From an uncultured Lachnospiraceae bacterium (GTDB lineage: Bacteria; Bacillota; Clostridia; Lachnospirales; Lachnospiraceae): 17,842 nucleotides of DNA. The DNA lies in NCBI GenBank assembly GCA_905201915.1, contig CAJKQE010000041.1, forward strand, positions 1 through 17,842, read 5' to 3'. Made by a program: the position numbers and the translations under genes. The notes under the pieces were generated by a model. That model ran no database searches. It was given only the letters and a program-made list of their open reading frames with translations, and was not told the DNA's origin. This document shows, in pieces, positions 7,422 through 15,938 of the stretch (position 1 is the first letter of the stretch; each line of letters opens with the position of its first letter).

Positions 7422-9289
7422 TGAAAAAGACTGCGAGAAATATTTATCTTGGGCTTATCCTTTTCCTTATGTATGCCCCCATTGTAACTTTAATTGTACT
7501 TTCATTTAACGCTTCAAAATCTCGAGCAAAATGGGGTGGTTTTACTTTGCACTGGTACTCCTCCCTTTTTCAGGATAAAGCAATTATGGCAGCTCTTTAC
7601 AACACACTTTTGATTGCGCTTGTTTCTGCCATTCTTGCAACTATTATCGGTACTGCTGCCTCTATCGGCATCAATGCCATGAAATCTAAAAGCAAAACAA
7701 TTATGATGGGAATTACGAACATTCCTATCTTAAATTCTGAAATTGTAACCGGTATTTCACTGATGCTTTTATTTATTGCCTGTAGAGTCACTCTTGGGTT
7801 TTCCACAATTTTACTGGCTCATATTACTTTTTGCATTCCTTATGTTATTTTAAGCGTTATGCCAAAATTAAAACAGACAAACAAAAGCACTTATGAAGCA
7901 GCTCAAGACTTAGGAGCCGGACCAATCTATGCATTTTTTAAAGTTGTTTTTCCTGAAATATGGCCTGGAGTGGTGTCTGGTTTTCTTATGGCTTTTACTA
8001 TGTCCTTAGATGATTTCATTATTACACACTTTACAAAAGGTCCTGGCGTAGATACTCTATCCACAAAAATTTATGCCGAGGTACGAAAAGGAATTCGACC
8101 GGAAATGTATGCACTTTCCACACTCCTCTTTGTCAGTGTTCTTGTACTTATGATTTGCGTAAATGCCAGTCCGAAAGAATCAAAGGATGTGAAAAAGACT
8201 TCTCAAAAAACAGCTCTGCAGAAAACCTTCCGTTTTGCTGTTCCTGCTGTTTTAATTATAGCGTTAGTTTTTGGAGGAATTTTCTATAACTTCAACACAT
8301 TAAAAAACAATTCCGGTGAAAAGGTTATTGTTTATAACTGGGGGGAATATTTAGATCCAAAAACCATTGAACTCTTTGAAAAAGAAACAGGAATTTCCGT
8401 TACTTATGAAGAATATGAAACAAATGAAATTATGTATCCTAAAATCCTGTCGCAGGCAATTGCTTATGATGTGCTCTGTCCATCTGATTACATGATTCAA
8501 CGCATGATTGAAAATGATTTGCTGGCAGAAATCAACTGGAATAATATTCCCAATATCAAAAACATGGATTCTACTTATATGGAGCAATCTAAAAGCTTTG
8601 ATCCTGAAAATAAATACTCTGTTCCTTATTGTGTAGGTACTGTAGGTATTTTATATAATAAGTCCATGGTAAAAGAACCTGTAGACAGTTGGAATATTTT
8701 ATGGGACCCTAAATACAAAGATAGGATTCTCATGCAAGATTCTGTACGAGATGCCTTTGCTGTAGCTTTAAAACGTCTGGGCTATTCCATCAATGCCACA
8801 GAAGTAGATCAACTTGCAGCAGCTACCGAAGATTTAATTGAGCAAAAACCTCTGGTACAAGCTTATGTCGTAGACCAGGTAAGGGATAAAATGATTGGAA
8901 ATGAAGCGGCTCTGGGCGTGATTTATTCTGGCGAAGCAGGATATACCAAACGTGAAAATCCTGATTTGGAATATGTCATTCCAAAGGAAGGCTCCAATGT
9001 GTGGATTGACTCTTGGGTAATTCCAAAAAATTCAAAAAACAAAGAAAACGCTGAAAAGTTTATAAACTTTATGTGCCGTCCGGAAATTGCATTAATGAAT
9101 TTTGAATATCTTACCTACTCTACTCCAAATCTAAAGGCCAAAGAAATGATTGAAGACGAAGATATTCGAAACAGTAAAATTCTGTTCCCAGAACCGGAAG
9201 ATTTAACAAATTGTGAAACTTTCCAATTTCTTGGAGATGACGTAGACAGTTATTATAATGAATTGTGGAATAAAGTAAAATCAAAATAA
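7421..9289 (+). CDS. potCD: PotC-PotD fusion: polyamine permease joined to substrate-binding protein
   Basis: One 622-residue frame holds two normally separate subunits. Residues 1-248 are a PotC-like permease with six helices and an EAA loop at about 156-187 (STYEAAQDLGAG, then WPGVVSG). A charged linker (about 250-270) leads to a seventh helix (272-289), which would place the rest outside the membrane. Residues 300-622 are a PotD-like binding protein. YNWGEY (305-310), CPSDYM (353-358) and WIDSW (528-532) match segments that in E. coli PotD line the polyamine site (Trp and Tyr, Ser/Tyr, Trp and Asp). The E. coli site Trp in MIWNG is Tyr here (GVIYSG). There is no signal peptide or lipobox before the PotD part, as expected if helix seven anchors it. 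The start overlaps the potB stop by one base. Similar fusions occur in other Firmicutes. Confidence 0.93.
   Translation: MKKTARNIYLGLILFLMYAPIVTLIVLSFNASKSRAKWGGFTLHWYSSLFQDKAIMAALYNTLLIALVSAILATIIGTAASIGINAMKSKSKTIMMGITNIPILNSEIVTGISLMLLFIACRVTLGFSTILLAHITFCIPYVILSVMPKLKQTNKSTYEAAQDLGAGPIYAFFKVVFPEIWPGVVSGFLMAFTMSLDDFIITHFTKGPGVDTLSTKIYAEVRKGIRPEMYALSTLLFVSVLVLMICVNASPKESKDVKKTSQKTALQKTFRFAVPAVLIIALVFGGIFYNFNTLKNNSGEKVIVYNWGEYLDPKTIELFEKETGISVTYEEYETNEIMYPKILSQAIAYDVLCPSDYMIQRMIENDLLAEINWNNIPNIKNMDSTYMEQSKSFDPENKYSVPYCVGTVGILYNKSMVKEPVDSWNILWDPKYKDRILMQDSVRDAFAVALKRLGYSINATEVDQLAAATEDLIEQKPLVQAYVVDQVRDKMIGNEAALGVIYSGEAGYTKRENPDLEYVIPKEGSNVWIDSWVIPKNSKNKENAEKFINFMCRPEIALMNFEYLTYSTPNLKAKEMIEDEDIRNSKILFPEPEDLTNCETFQFLGDDVDSYYNELWNKVKSK
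9231..9259 (+). promoter_or_regulatory. Possible internal promoter for the downstream pseudouridine synthase
   Basis: Within the 3' end of potCD there is TTGGAG (9231-9236), a 17-base spacer and a perfect TATAAT (9254-9259). The -35 matches only three of six positions, and transcripts would still meet the terminator at 9316-9350. Weak support. Confidence 0.2.
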
Positions 9290-9312
9290 AAACAATCTTT
9301 TCTATGAAACAC

Positions 9313-9350
9313 AAAAGGGGATGCAGCAATATGCCACATCCCCTCTTTTT
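9313..9350 (+). terminator. Terminator of the pot operon
   Basis: Stem AGGGGATG (9316-9323) with CATCCCCT (9337-9344), a 13-base loop that can form a further GCA/TGC pair, then CTTTTT. The next RBS (AAGGAG, 9351-9356) begins directly after the T run. Confidence 0.85.
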
Positions 9351-9364
9351 AAGGAGTATTTTTT

Positions 9365-10249
9365 ATGAATCGTATTTTTGAATATACTATAAAACAGGAA
9401 AATATCCCCTGCACAGTGGGAGAATTTCTTAAAAACAAGGGATTTTCCAGACAAATCATCATACAATTAAAAAAAACACATCAAGGAATTCTGGTAAACA
9501 GTGAATGGGCTTATGTCCGCACTCAACTAAAAATAAATGATATACTTACCATCCATCTATTAGAAGAAGCTCCTTCTGAAAATATTATTCCTGTTCCTCT
9601 TCCTCTCAATATTGTGTATGAAGATGAAGATATTTTGCTGATAAATAAACCTGCAGATATGCCTGTTCATCCTTCTATTAATAATTACGACAATACTCTG
9701 GCAAATGGAATTGCTTATTACTATAAAATGCAGGGAAAATCCTTTGTATTTCGCTGTATCAACCGACTCGACAGAGATACCACCGGTCTTCTTATTATTG
9801 CCAAAAATGCGCTAAGTGCATCTATTCTTTCCAACCAAATGAAAAAAAGAGAAATTCACAGAACATATCTGGCTGTAGTATCCGGCATCCCTGAAAAAGA
9901 GACAGATACCATTACAGCGCCCATAGCACGAAAAGAAAATTCTGCCATTGAGCGCTGTGTAGATTTTATAAATGGAGAACGAGCTGTCACGCATTATCAA
10001 ACTGTAGCTTCAAAAGAAGATTATTCTCTTCTAAAGCTCTCTCTGGAAACAGGGCGCACACATCAAATTCGTGTTCACGCAAAATATATAGGAAATCCTC
10101 TTTTAGGAGATTATCTCTACAATCCTGATTTTTCTAAAATTCAACGTGTTGCTCTCCATTCTTATCGCTTAAACTTTGTACATCCCATTACGGAGAAACT
10201 CATGAGTTTTTCAGCTCCGCTCCCAAAAGATATGGCAGACCTCTTTTAA
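9365..10249 (+). CDS. RluA/RluD-family pseudouridine synthase
   Basis: Converts specific uridines in structured RNA, usually 23S rRNA, to pseudouridine. The 294 residues carry an N-terminal S4-like RNA-binding domain (about 15-65) and a catalytic domain from about 80. The catalytic Asp is D136 in the motif NRLDRDTTG (133-141). Family members often have His before RLD; here it is Asn, a conservative change seen in relatives. The C-terminal RNA-contact motif GRTHQIRVH lies at 230-238. The start has AAGGAG 8 bases upstream. The gene stands alone after the pot terminator, with almost no room for its own promoter, so it probably depends on read-through or a promoter inside potCD. Its stop overlaps the stop of the converging permease gene. 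Which uridine it modifies (RluD, RluC or other type) cannot be decided here. Confidence 0.93.
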   Translation: MNRIFEYTIKQENIPCTVGEFLKNKGFSRQIIIQLKKTHQGILVNSEWAYVRTQLKINDILTIHLLEEAPSENIIPVPLPLNIVYEDEDILLINKPADMPVHPSINNYDNTLANGIAYYYKMQGKSFVFRCINRLDRDTTGLLIIAKNALSASILSNQMKKREIHRTYLAVVSGIPEKETDTITAPIARKENSAIERCVDFINGERAVTHYQTVASKEDYSLLKLSLETGRTHQIRVHAKYIGNPLLGDYLYNPDFSKIQRVALHSYRLNFVHPITEKLMSFSAPLPKDMADLF

Positions 10250-11481
10250 TTTCTTCGCAATGCTTCAATAGGACTTAATGCTGCCGCTTTCTTCGCCGGA
10301 TAAATTCCAAAGAAAATACCTACCGCACAGGAAAATAAAGTGGCAGCAATAATCGTAACAGCATTAACTCCCGGAGTAATCGTCATCCCCTGCACAGAGC
10401 TTATAATAGAGCAAATTCCATATCCGCCTGCAATGCCCAAAATAATTCCAATAATTCCACCAATCACCGTAAGAATTGCTGATTCTGCCAAAAATTGCAT
10501 CATAATGGAAGATGTTTTTGCTCCCAATGCTTTTCGAATACCAATTTCCCTTGTTCGCTCTGTTACGGATACCAGCATAATATTCATAACACCAATACCT
10601 CCTACCAGCAGAGAAATTCCTGCCACAAAGGAAATAAACGCCGTTACCATACCAAGCATGTCATTCATCATTTTCATAACGTCCTGAAAACTTTGAAGCT
10701 GATAATAGTCCTCTCCTGCTGACTGATGTCTCTTTTCTAATGTTTTAATCACTTCGTTGGAAATTTCCTGAGAATTCATCTTCTTATCTGCCTGTACGAC
10801 CATGTTAGTAAACTCTCCTGCTGTATCCCCCACAAAATCTGCTGCCGCCGTATAAGGCACAGAGAGTGTCACCGGCATACCCTCATAAATATAACTTACA
10901 AAAGTACCATTTTCTTTCTGTGTTGTAACACCTACAATTCGAAAACTCTTACTCAAATCATAACACTGTACATCAATGTCCATTCCAATTACATCATCTG
11001 AGCCGAACAATCGCTTTGCATCTGTATCTGAGATTACACATACATTTCGCCCTTCTACCACATCTGCCTCAGTAAAATAAGTTCCTCTTTTTAAAGCAAG
11101 GTTATTGACAATCGGTGCATCTTGTGTTTCCAATGTCACCGTTGCGGAAAAATCACCTTTTCCTGTTACTGTTTCACCCATAATGCTAAGGCTACTGGAA
11201 ACTCCTTCTACACCATCAATTTTGCGAATAGCTTCCATATCTTCCGCTGTCATATACGCATCCTCTATTATGGCGTCATCACTGCAATAGATAAAGATCT
11301 GTCCTCCACCTACAGCATCAATTTCGCTGTTCATCTGATTTTTGGTTCCCTCACCAATAGACACAATAGCAATAACAGAAGCAATTCCTATAATAATTCC
11401 CAACATAGTAAGAAAAGAGCGCCCTTTATTGGCAATAATATTCTGAATTGCCATCTTGACATATTCAATTATATTTCCCAT
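10246..11481 (-). CDS. MacB-like ABC transporter permease (FtsX domain)
   Basis: Membrane subunit of a tripartite-style export system. The 411 residues begin with a cytosolic amphipathic stretch and a first helix (about 22-44, FLTMLGIIIGIASVIAIVSI). A large extracytoplasmic domain of the MacB_PCD type follows (about 45-275). Three more helices sit near 280-302, 332-355 and 368-392. The conserved cytosolic loop VTERTREIGIRKALGA, which couples to the ATPase, follows the second helix, and the C-terminal tail PAKKAAALSPIEALRR is typical of the family. RBS AAAGGA precedes the ATG; the adaptor gene ends 16 bases upstream. MacB-type systems export peptides, antibiotics or envelope lipids by mechanotransmission; the cargo here is unknown. 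The 3' end overlaps the pseudouridine synthase stop by 4 bases. Confidence 0.92.
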   Translation of the reverse strand: MGNIIEYVKMAIQNIIANKGRSFLTMLGIIIGIASVIAIVSIGEGTKNQMNSEIDAVGGGQIFIYCSDDAIIEDAYMTAEDMEAIRKIDGVEGVSSSLSIMGETVTGKGDFSATVTLETQDAPIVNNLALKRGTYFTEADVVEGRNVCVISDTDAKRLFGSDDVIGMDIDVQCYDLSKSFRIVGVTTQKENGTFVSYIYEGMPVTLSVPYTAAADFVGDTAGEFTNMVVQADKKMNSQEISNEVIKTLEKRHQSAGEDYYQLQSFQDVMKMMNDMLGMVTAFISFVAGISLLVGGIGVMNIMLVSVTERTREIGIRKALGAKTSSIMMQFLAESAILTVIGGIIGIILGIAGGYGICSIISSVQGMTITPGVNAVTIIAATLFSCAVGIFFGIYPAKKAAALSPIEALRRN

Positions 11482-11497
11482 AGTCTTATCCTTTCTC

Positions 11498-13066
11498 TTA
11501 CTTGCCAGACTTTGCTTCCTGTGCCTTCACCTTATCTCCTTCATTATGGTTGCCTATATCGACAAGAACCTGCTCTCCCTCTTTTAATCCACTTTTAATT
11601 TCTACAAAAGAGTCTGAAGTCACACCTGTTTCAATCTCTTTTTTCTTAATCTCTCCATCTTCTACCACATAGCAGAAAGAACCATCCTTCCCAATATTAA
11701 CTGCTTCTACCGGTAAAATCGGAACATTCTTTACTTCTGCTGCATGAATACTCACTTTTCCTTCTACACCAATGAAAATACCGTCATCTGGATTATCAAT
11801 ATGTATTACAACTCCAATTGTCGGTGCTCCCTTTTCGTTTGGAACTGCGATACGATTTACTTTTTCAACCGTTCCATTATATTTTTTATCTCCTAATTTA
11901 ATCGTGGCTTTCTGTCCTTCTTTTACTTTATCAAAATCATATTTTGATATACTGGCATCTACGCAAACATCATCCATACTCTGAAGTGTAAAAAGTTCCA
12001 TCCCTTGTGTTACCGTTGCTCCCTGACTTACTCTTGTATCAGATATAACCCCTGAAAACTCTGCTTCAATTCCTTTTCTTCCTTCTTCCAAAAGTTCCTG
12101 AAGATTTTTTGTTTCAAGTTCGGCAAGATTATTGGAAATTCTGATTTTTTCCTTCGCTGCATCGGTAAGTCCTGTTGCTTCTGACTGTGCCAAAGCTTCT
12201 TTTGAGGCCAGCTCAGACTGAAGAGACGCCAGTTCAGAGGCTGCATTTTCCATCTCTGCTTCTAATACAGAAGTATCTGCCATACCTGTACCTGACACTT
12301 GAAAATCTGCTGGATTTACTTCTTCCATTTCCGGTACTTTCGGAGGATTTTCTAATAAATGACGATAGTCTTCTTTATCTGTTTCTACTCCTGTTCCTTC
12401 ATTAATTTTCTTTTTTAATTCTTCTAATTCTTTATCATATTCCGGCTTCGTAACTGTATTATAAAGAACCATTTCTTCCTGATACTTTGCTTCCGCTGCC
12501 TTTACAGCTGTCTGATATGCATTTTCTGCACCTTCCTGTGCCTGCTTCTGGGCATCATTCTGTACTTTTGCAATTTGCTGTTTGAAACCGGAAATTTCAT
12601 TTTTCTTATTTTCAATCTGTTTTTTTAAATTTGGAATTTCTGCCTTCGCTTTTGAAACTTTAGAAACAGCACTGTCTGCCTGTGCCTGTGCATCCTCCAA
12701 TTCTAATTTACCGCTTCTTGCTGTAAGCTCTGCTCTCTGATTATCTGACTCTAAATTATCCACATTAAAATCAATCAGTTTCTGTCCGCTTTCTACACTG
12801 TCACCGGATTCTACAGTCATCATTTCTATTGTAGCATTTACCGGAGAATAAAATGTTTTTTTCCATTCACTCTCCACGTTGCCTGATGCTTCTATTTCCT
12901 GACTCACATCTCCTTTTTCTACTGAAATAACTTCTACAACAGGCTCTGTACCTTTTCCTCCTTTTCTCATATTTCCAATAATCGCCAGAAGAACCAATAC
13001 AACTGCCACAATTCCCAGTGTAATTACCATAATCGTATTTTTATTCTTCAGAGTCTTTGTTTTCAT
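11498..13066 (-). CDS. Membrane fusion (HlyD/MacA-like) adaptor protein with long coiled coil
   Basis: Periplasmic-adaptor homologue of a Gram-positive ABC exporter. From the ATG at 13066 it has 522 residues: a short basic cytosolic start, one membrane anchor (about 12-31), and a first half-lipoyl segment (about 60-105, ATIEMMTVESGDSVESGQKL). A very long helical hairpin follows (about 105-330), rich in Ala, Glu, Gln and Lys, with a proline-containing turn around 238-265. After it come the second half-lipoyl (FSGVISDTRVSQGATVTQGM, about 337-356) and beta-barrel and membrane-proximal domains to the end. The frame could start at 13087, but GGAGGAAGCAC precedes 13066. That start overlaps the 3' end of the ATPase gene by 26 bases, showing tight coupling. 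It should bridge the permease and the envelope; the substrate is unknown. Confidence 0.9.
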   Translation of the reverse strand: MKTKTLKNKNTIMVITLGIVAVVLVLLAIIGNMRKGGKGTEPVVEVISVEKGDVSQEIEASGNVESEWKKTFYSPVNATIEMMTVESGDSVESGQKLIDFNVDNLESDNQRAELTARSGKLELEDAQAQADSAVSKVSKAKAEIPNLKKQIENKKNEISGFKQQIAKVQNDAQKQAQEGAENAYQTAVKAAEAKYQEEMVLYNTVTKPEYDKELEELKKKINEGTGVETDKEDYRHLLENPPKVPEMEEVNPADFQVSGTGMADTSVLEAEMENAASELASLQSELASKEALAQSEATGLTDAAKEKIRISNNLAELETKNLQELLEEGRKGIEAEFSGVISDTRVSQGATVTQGMELFTLQSMDDVCVDASISKYDFDKVKEGQKATIKLGDKKYNGTVEKVNRIAVPNEKGAPTIGVVIHIDNPDDGIFIGVEGKVSIHAAEVKNVPILPVEAVNIGKDGSFCYVVEDGEIKKKEIETGVTSDSFVEIKSGLKEGEQVLVDIGNHNEGDKVKAQEAKSGK

Positions 13067-13775
13067 GTGCTTCCTCCATTTTTTCATATTCTGGATTTAT
13101 CCTATCTGATTCTATTTTTCCATCCATAATTCTTACAACACGTTTTGCTCTTGCCGCAATTCCATCATCATGGGTAATCAAAATAACGGTTTTGCCATCT
13201 TTGTGAAGATTTTTTAAAATATTTAAAATCTCTTTACTGGAAGCAGAATCTAAGTTACCTGTAGGCTCATCTGCCAGAATTACCGGCGGTTTTGCTGCAA
13301 TAGCTCTGGCAATAGCCACACGCTGCTGCTGTCCTCCTGACATCTCTGACGGTTTATGGTGCATTCTGTGACTTAATCCTACCATCTCTAATGCTTCTGT
13401 TGCCAGTCTTTTTCTTTCTTTTTTATCAATCCCTCTGTAAATCAACGGCAATTCCACATTTTCTTCTGCTGTAAGATTTGGAATTAAATTAAATCCCTGA
13501 AAAATAAAACCAATTTCTTTGTTTCTGATTAAAGATAATTCATTATCAGACATAGTAGATACATCTGTACCATTGAGATAATATTTTCCTGATGTTGGAA
13601 TATCCAGACAGCCTAACATATTCATAAAAGTTGATTTTCCAGAACCGGACTGACCAATAATCGCAACAAATTCTCCTCTGTCAATTTCCAGATTTACATG
13701 ATCCAATGCCCTTACTTCATTTTCCCCCGGATTATAAATTTTACATAAATCCATTACTTTAATTAAATGTTCCAT
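13041..13775 (-). CDS. MacB/LolD-type ABC transporter ATP-binding protein
   Basis: ATPase of the export system formed with the next two genes. The 244 residues include Walker A GQSGSGKS (41-48), Q-loop Gln93 in IFQGFN, signature MSGGQQQR (145-152), Walker B VILADEP (165-171) with GNLD, and switch His202 in LITHDD. The A-loop region CKIYNPGENEVRALDHVNL and the short single-domain length match the MacB/LolD/YknY family. The start has AGGAGAGAG just upstream. No promoter is convincing in the 83-base gap before it, which instead holds a hairpin. Expression may therefore come from the trpS promoter by read-through, or from a weak promoter I cannot identify. No adjacent two-component system, the common regulator of such exporters, is present here. 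Confidence 0.93.
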   Translation of the reverse strand: MEHLIKVMDLCKIYNPGENEVRALDHVNLEIDRGEFVAIIGQSGSGKSTFMNMLGCLDIPTSGKYYLNGTDVSTMSDNELSLIRNKEIGFIFQGFNLIPNLTAEENVELPLIYRGIDKKERKRLATEALEMVGLSHRMHHKPSEMSGGQQQRVAIARAIAAKPPVILADEPTGNLDSASSKEILNILKNLHKDGKTVILITHDDGIAARAKRVVRIMDGKIESDRINPEYEKMEEAHENKDSEE

Positions 13776-13795
13776 ACTCTCTCCTCTTATCTTTC

Positions 13796-13838
13796 TTTAT
13801 ATAATAACAGGGCAAAACAGAACCCCTCCGTTTTGCCC
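13796..13838 (-). terminator. Intergenic hairpin, probable partial terminator or attenuator
   Basis: A perfect 9-bp inverted repeat, GGGCAAAAC (13810-13818) with GTTTTGCCC (13830-13838) and an 11-base loop. On the minus strand it is followed by TGTTATTATAT, a poor U-tract, so termination after the membrane-protein gene may be incomplete and the exporter genes reached by read-through. Confidence 0.6.
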
Positions 13839-13858
13839 CTCATCTGTGTTCACTCTGT

Positions 13859-14317
13859 TTATTTTATAACAGTGCCCTGTTCTTCCTGCATTACCTGTCG
13901 ATTTTTTAATGCACCCCAGAAATACAGTAATGGAAGAATTAATGATAAAAGCACTGAAAAAATACTAAATGCTCCACTAAAAGCAGCATATCCATTATTG
14001 ATTAAAGCACACACAATTAAAACAATTCCACAACCATAACAAAGTGACGCTTTTTCAATTTTGTTGCTGTTTGCAACTCCGATAATACCTGTCACCATAT
14101 TGACTACAGCCTGTATCGCAACTATTACAAGACTAATCTGATAAGTAGATTTACTAATCCCTGTCTGCTGCAATGCCTGTTCCAAAATCGGGGCCATTTC
14201 TTCTTGCCCTATCATCACAAAGTTCATTGCACTGGTAATCGCATTAAATACACCACCAAGAATTAAGAAAATACCCACAACCATCAAAAGCGTTCTTCCT
14301 GGCGCTTTTTTAGCCAT
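13859..14317 (-). CDS. Hypothetical four-helix membrane protein
   Basis: I do not recognise the family. The 152 residues begin MAKKAPGRTLLMVVG, with a basic N-terminus followed by a helix (about 9-32). A polar external stretch with acidic residues (about 37-58) follows, then three more helices (about 60-83, 92-110 and 113-136) and a charged tail ending EEQGTVIK. Topology prediction by the positive-inside rule puts both ends in the cytosol. No Cys pairs, catalytic motif or signal peptide is seen. The start has AGGAGG with a 9-base gap. It lies 27 bases after the UPF0303-like gene in the trpS transcript and before the hairpin that separates it from the exporter genes. Confidence 0.75.
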   Translation of the reverse strand: MAKKAPGRTLLMVVGIFLILGGVFNAITSAMNFVMIGQEEMAPILEQALQQTGISKSTYQISLVIVAIQAVVNMVTGIIGVANSNKIEKASLCYGCGIVLIVCALINNGYAAFSGAFSIFSVLLSLILPLLYFWGALKNRQVMQEEQGTVIK

Positions 14318-14344
14318 ACTTTTTTCCTCCTAAGGTAATTTTTT

Positions 14345-14839
14345 CTACAATGCACGAATTCTCGGAACTTCATCGATATGAAGATACCGACTTACTGCTT
14401 TTACAATAATATCGTGATTGATAAAATGACTCTGATTAGAAATCATAATTGCTCCTATTACTCCCACTTCTTCTACACGTACCGGAAATCCGCCTCCTAA
14501 ACAGGAATACTCCTTTTCGTCAAGTCCAATCTCTCCTAAAGTTTCTTCACTGCGTTTTAATTCACTATACAAGAGCATGGTGCTTTTTTCCATTCTTTTT
14601 ACAGAAGCAAACATTTTATTCATCCATTCCTCGTTATTTAAAGTTGTGCCATTTCCTGCATACTTAAACACAGTATAACCATTGTTCAGACGAATTTCTA
14701 CTGCTGTATCTAAGCCTCGTTTTTTTGCCTCTGCCACCAGTAAATTCCCCAGCGCCCATGCATCTTCGTTAGTAAAATGATTAAATTGTAAAATTTCTTC
14801 CTGCATTGCCAAAACTGTAATTACTTCTTCAACAGTCAT
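14345..14839 (-). CDS. UPF0303 / GlcG-HbpS-like (haem-degrading domain) family protein
   Basis: A 164-residue cytosolic protein matching, from memory, the UPF0303 group within PF03928 (GlcG/HbpS-like). Diagnostic stretches are HFTNEDAWALGNLLVAEA (near 21-38), VEIRLNNGYTVFKYAGNGTT (47-66), the LGGGFPVRVEEVGVIGAI segment (114-131) and the final INHDIIVKAVSRYL (about 140-153). The domain is annotated as haem-degrading because of HbpS and relatives, but UPF0303 proteins have no settled biochemical role, and I see no haem-ligand motif. The start has AGGAGG and lies 18 bases after the trpS stop, so it is co-transcribed with trpS. The link to tryptophan charging is probably only positional. Confidence 0.82.
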   Translation of the reverse strand: MTVEEVITVLAMQEEILQFNHFTNEDAWALGNLLVAEAKKRGLDTAVEIRLNNGYTVFKYAGNGTTLNNEEWMNKMFASVKRMEKSTMLLYSELKRSEETLGEIGLDEKEYSCLGGGFPVRVEEVGVIGAIMISNQSHFINHDIIVKAVSRYLHIDEVPRIRAL

Positions 14840-14857
14840 AAAGACACCTCCTGTTCC

Positions 14858-15862
14858 TTAACGAATTCTATCCGGAAATCCTACTTTGCGCTGTACTTTT
14901 CTCAATGTTTTATTTGCAAAATACTGCGCTTTTTCGCCATTTTCTTTAATGATAGAATCAATATATGCTTTTTCTTTTTCCAGTCTGGCTACTTCATCCT
15001 GTAAAGGTTTCAATACACTTACAACAGCTTCTCCCACTGCCATTTTCAGTTCACCGTAGCCTTTTCCATCAAATTCTTTTACCGCTTCCTCTGATGTTTT
15101 ATTCATACATGCACAATAAATATCAATCAGATTTTTAATTCCAGGCTGTTCATCGCGATAAGCAATACATGCCTCAGAATCTGTTACAGCGCGCTTACAT
15201 TTTCTCATAATTGTATCCGGATCATCCATAAGATAGATGCTTCCATTTGGGTTCTCATCTGATTTTGACATCTTCTTAGATGGTTCCTGTAAACTCATAA
15301 TTTTAGCACCTACTTTGCCGATATATGCTTCCGGTATCGTAAATACATCTCCGTAGATATTATTAAAACGAGTAGCAATATCTCTTGTCAGCTCCAGATG
15401 CTGCATCTGGTCAATTCCTACAGGAACTACATCCGCCTGATACAATAAAATATCAGCAGCCATAAGTACCGGGTAAGTAAACAATCCGGCATTAATGTTA
15501 TCTGCATGTTTTGCAGACTTATCCTTAAACTGTGTCATACGATTTAATTCACCCATATAAGTAAAACAGTTTAAAATCCATGCCAGTTCTGCATGTCCAC
15601 TTACATGAGATTGATAATAAATACAGTTTTTCTTAGGATCAAGTCCTGCTGCAATGTATAAAGTCAATAAAGCCCTTGCTCTTTTTCTAAGAGTAGCCGG
15701 GTCCTGCCTTACAGTAATAGAATGCATATCCACAACACTATAAAAACATTCATATTCATCGCTTAATGTTACCCAGTTTTTCAACGCTCCCAGATAATTT
15801 CCTAATGTCAAATTTCCGGTTGCCTGCATACCACTGAATAAAACTTTTTTATCATTTATCAT
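14858..15862 (-). CDS. trpS: Tryptophanyl-tRNA synthetase
   Basis: Charges tRNA-Trp with tryptophan in the cytosol; class I synthetase. From the ATG at 15862 it has 334 residues, the usual bacterial size. The HIGH-like signature reads TLGNY (19-23) after FSGMQATGN, the tryptophan-pocket region includes MAADILLYQADVVPVG (134-149), and KMSKS is at 197-201. A TTG five codons upstream is in frame, but GGAGG sits 8 bases before the ATG at 15862, which settles the start. The leader is short (about 35 bases from the predicted transcription start), so there is no T-box element of the kind that controls many Firmicutes synthetase genes. It heads a minus-strand run continuing to the UPF0303-like and membrane-protein genes. 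Confidence 0.97.
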   Translation of the reverse strand: MINDKKVLFSGMQATGNLTLGNYLGALKNWVTLSDEYECFYSVVDMHSITVRQDPATLRKRARALLTLYIAAGLDPKKNCIYYQSHVSGHAELAWILNCFTYMGELNRMTQFKDKSAKHADNINAGLFTYPVLMAADILLYQADVVPVGIDQMQHLELTRDIATRFNNIYGDVFTIPEAYIGKVGAKIMSLQEPSKKMSKSDENPNGSIYLMDDPDTIMRKCKRAVTDSEACIAYRDEQPGIKNLIDIYCACMNKTSEEAVKEFDGKGYGELKMAVGEAVVSVLKPLQDEVARLEKEKAYIDSIIKENGEKAQYFANKTLRKVQRKVGFPDRIR

Positions 15863-15902
15863 TTTTCTGTCCTCCAACTACTACAATTTCCCTTATTTAA
15901 AC

Positions 15903-15931
15903 ATTCTAGCACGTTTTATCTTTGTCAGCAA
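15903..15931 (-). promoter_or_regulatory. Promoter for trpS (extended -10)
   Basis: On the minus strand, a -35 TTGCTG (15926-15931), a 17-base spacer and a -10 TAGAAT (15903-15908) preceded by TGC, giving an extended -10 (TGnTAGAAT). Confidence 0.6.
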
Positions 15932-15938
15932 CTATTGC

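Noticed and set aside
8351..8587. Antisense small protein within the PotD part of potCD
   Set aside because: Opposite to conserved binding-protein sequence with no RBS or conserved motif.
11122..11598. 158-codon plus-strand frame across the adaptor/permease junction
   Set aside because: Antisense to two clear genes, Cys/His/Tyr-rich random-like sequence, no RBS.
15863..15938. T-box riboswitch in front of trpS
   Set aside because: The leader from the predicted start is only about 35 bases, far too short, and no T-box sequence or anticodon-bearing stem is present.
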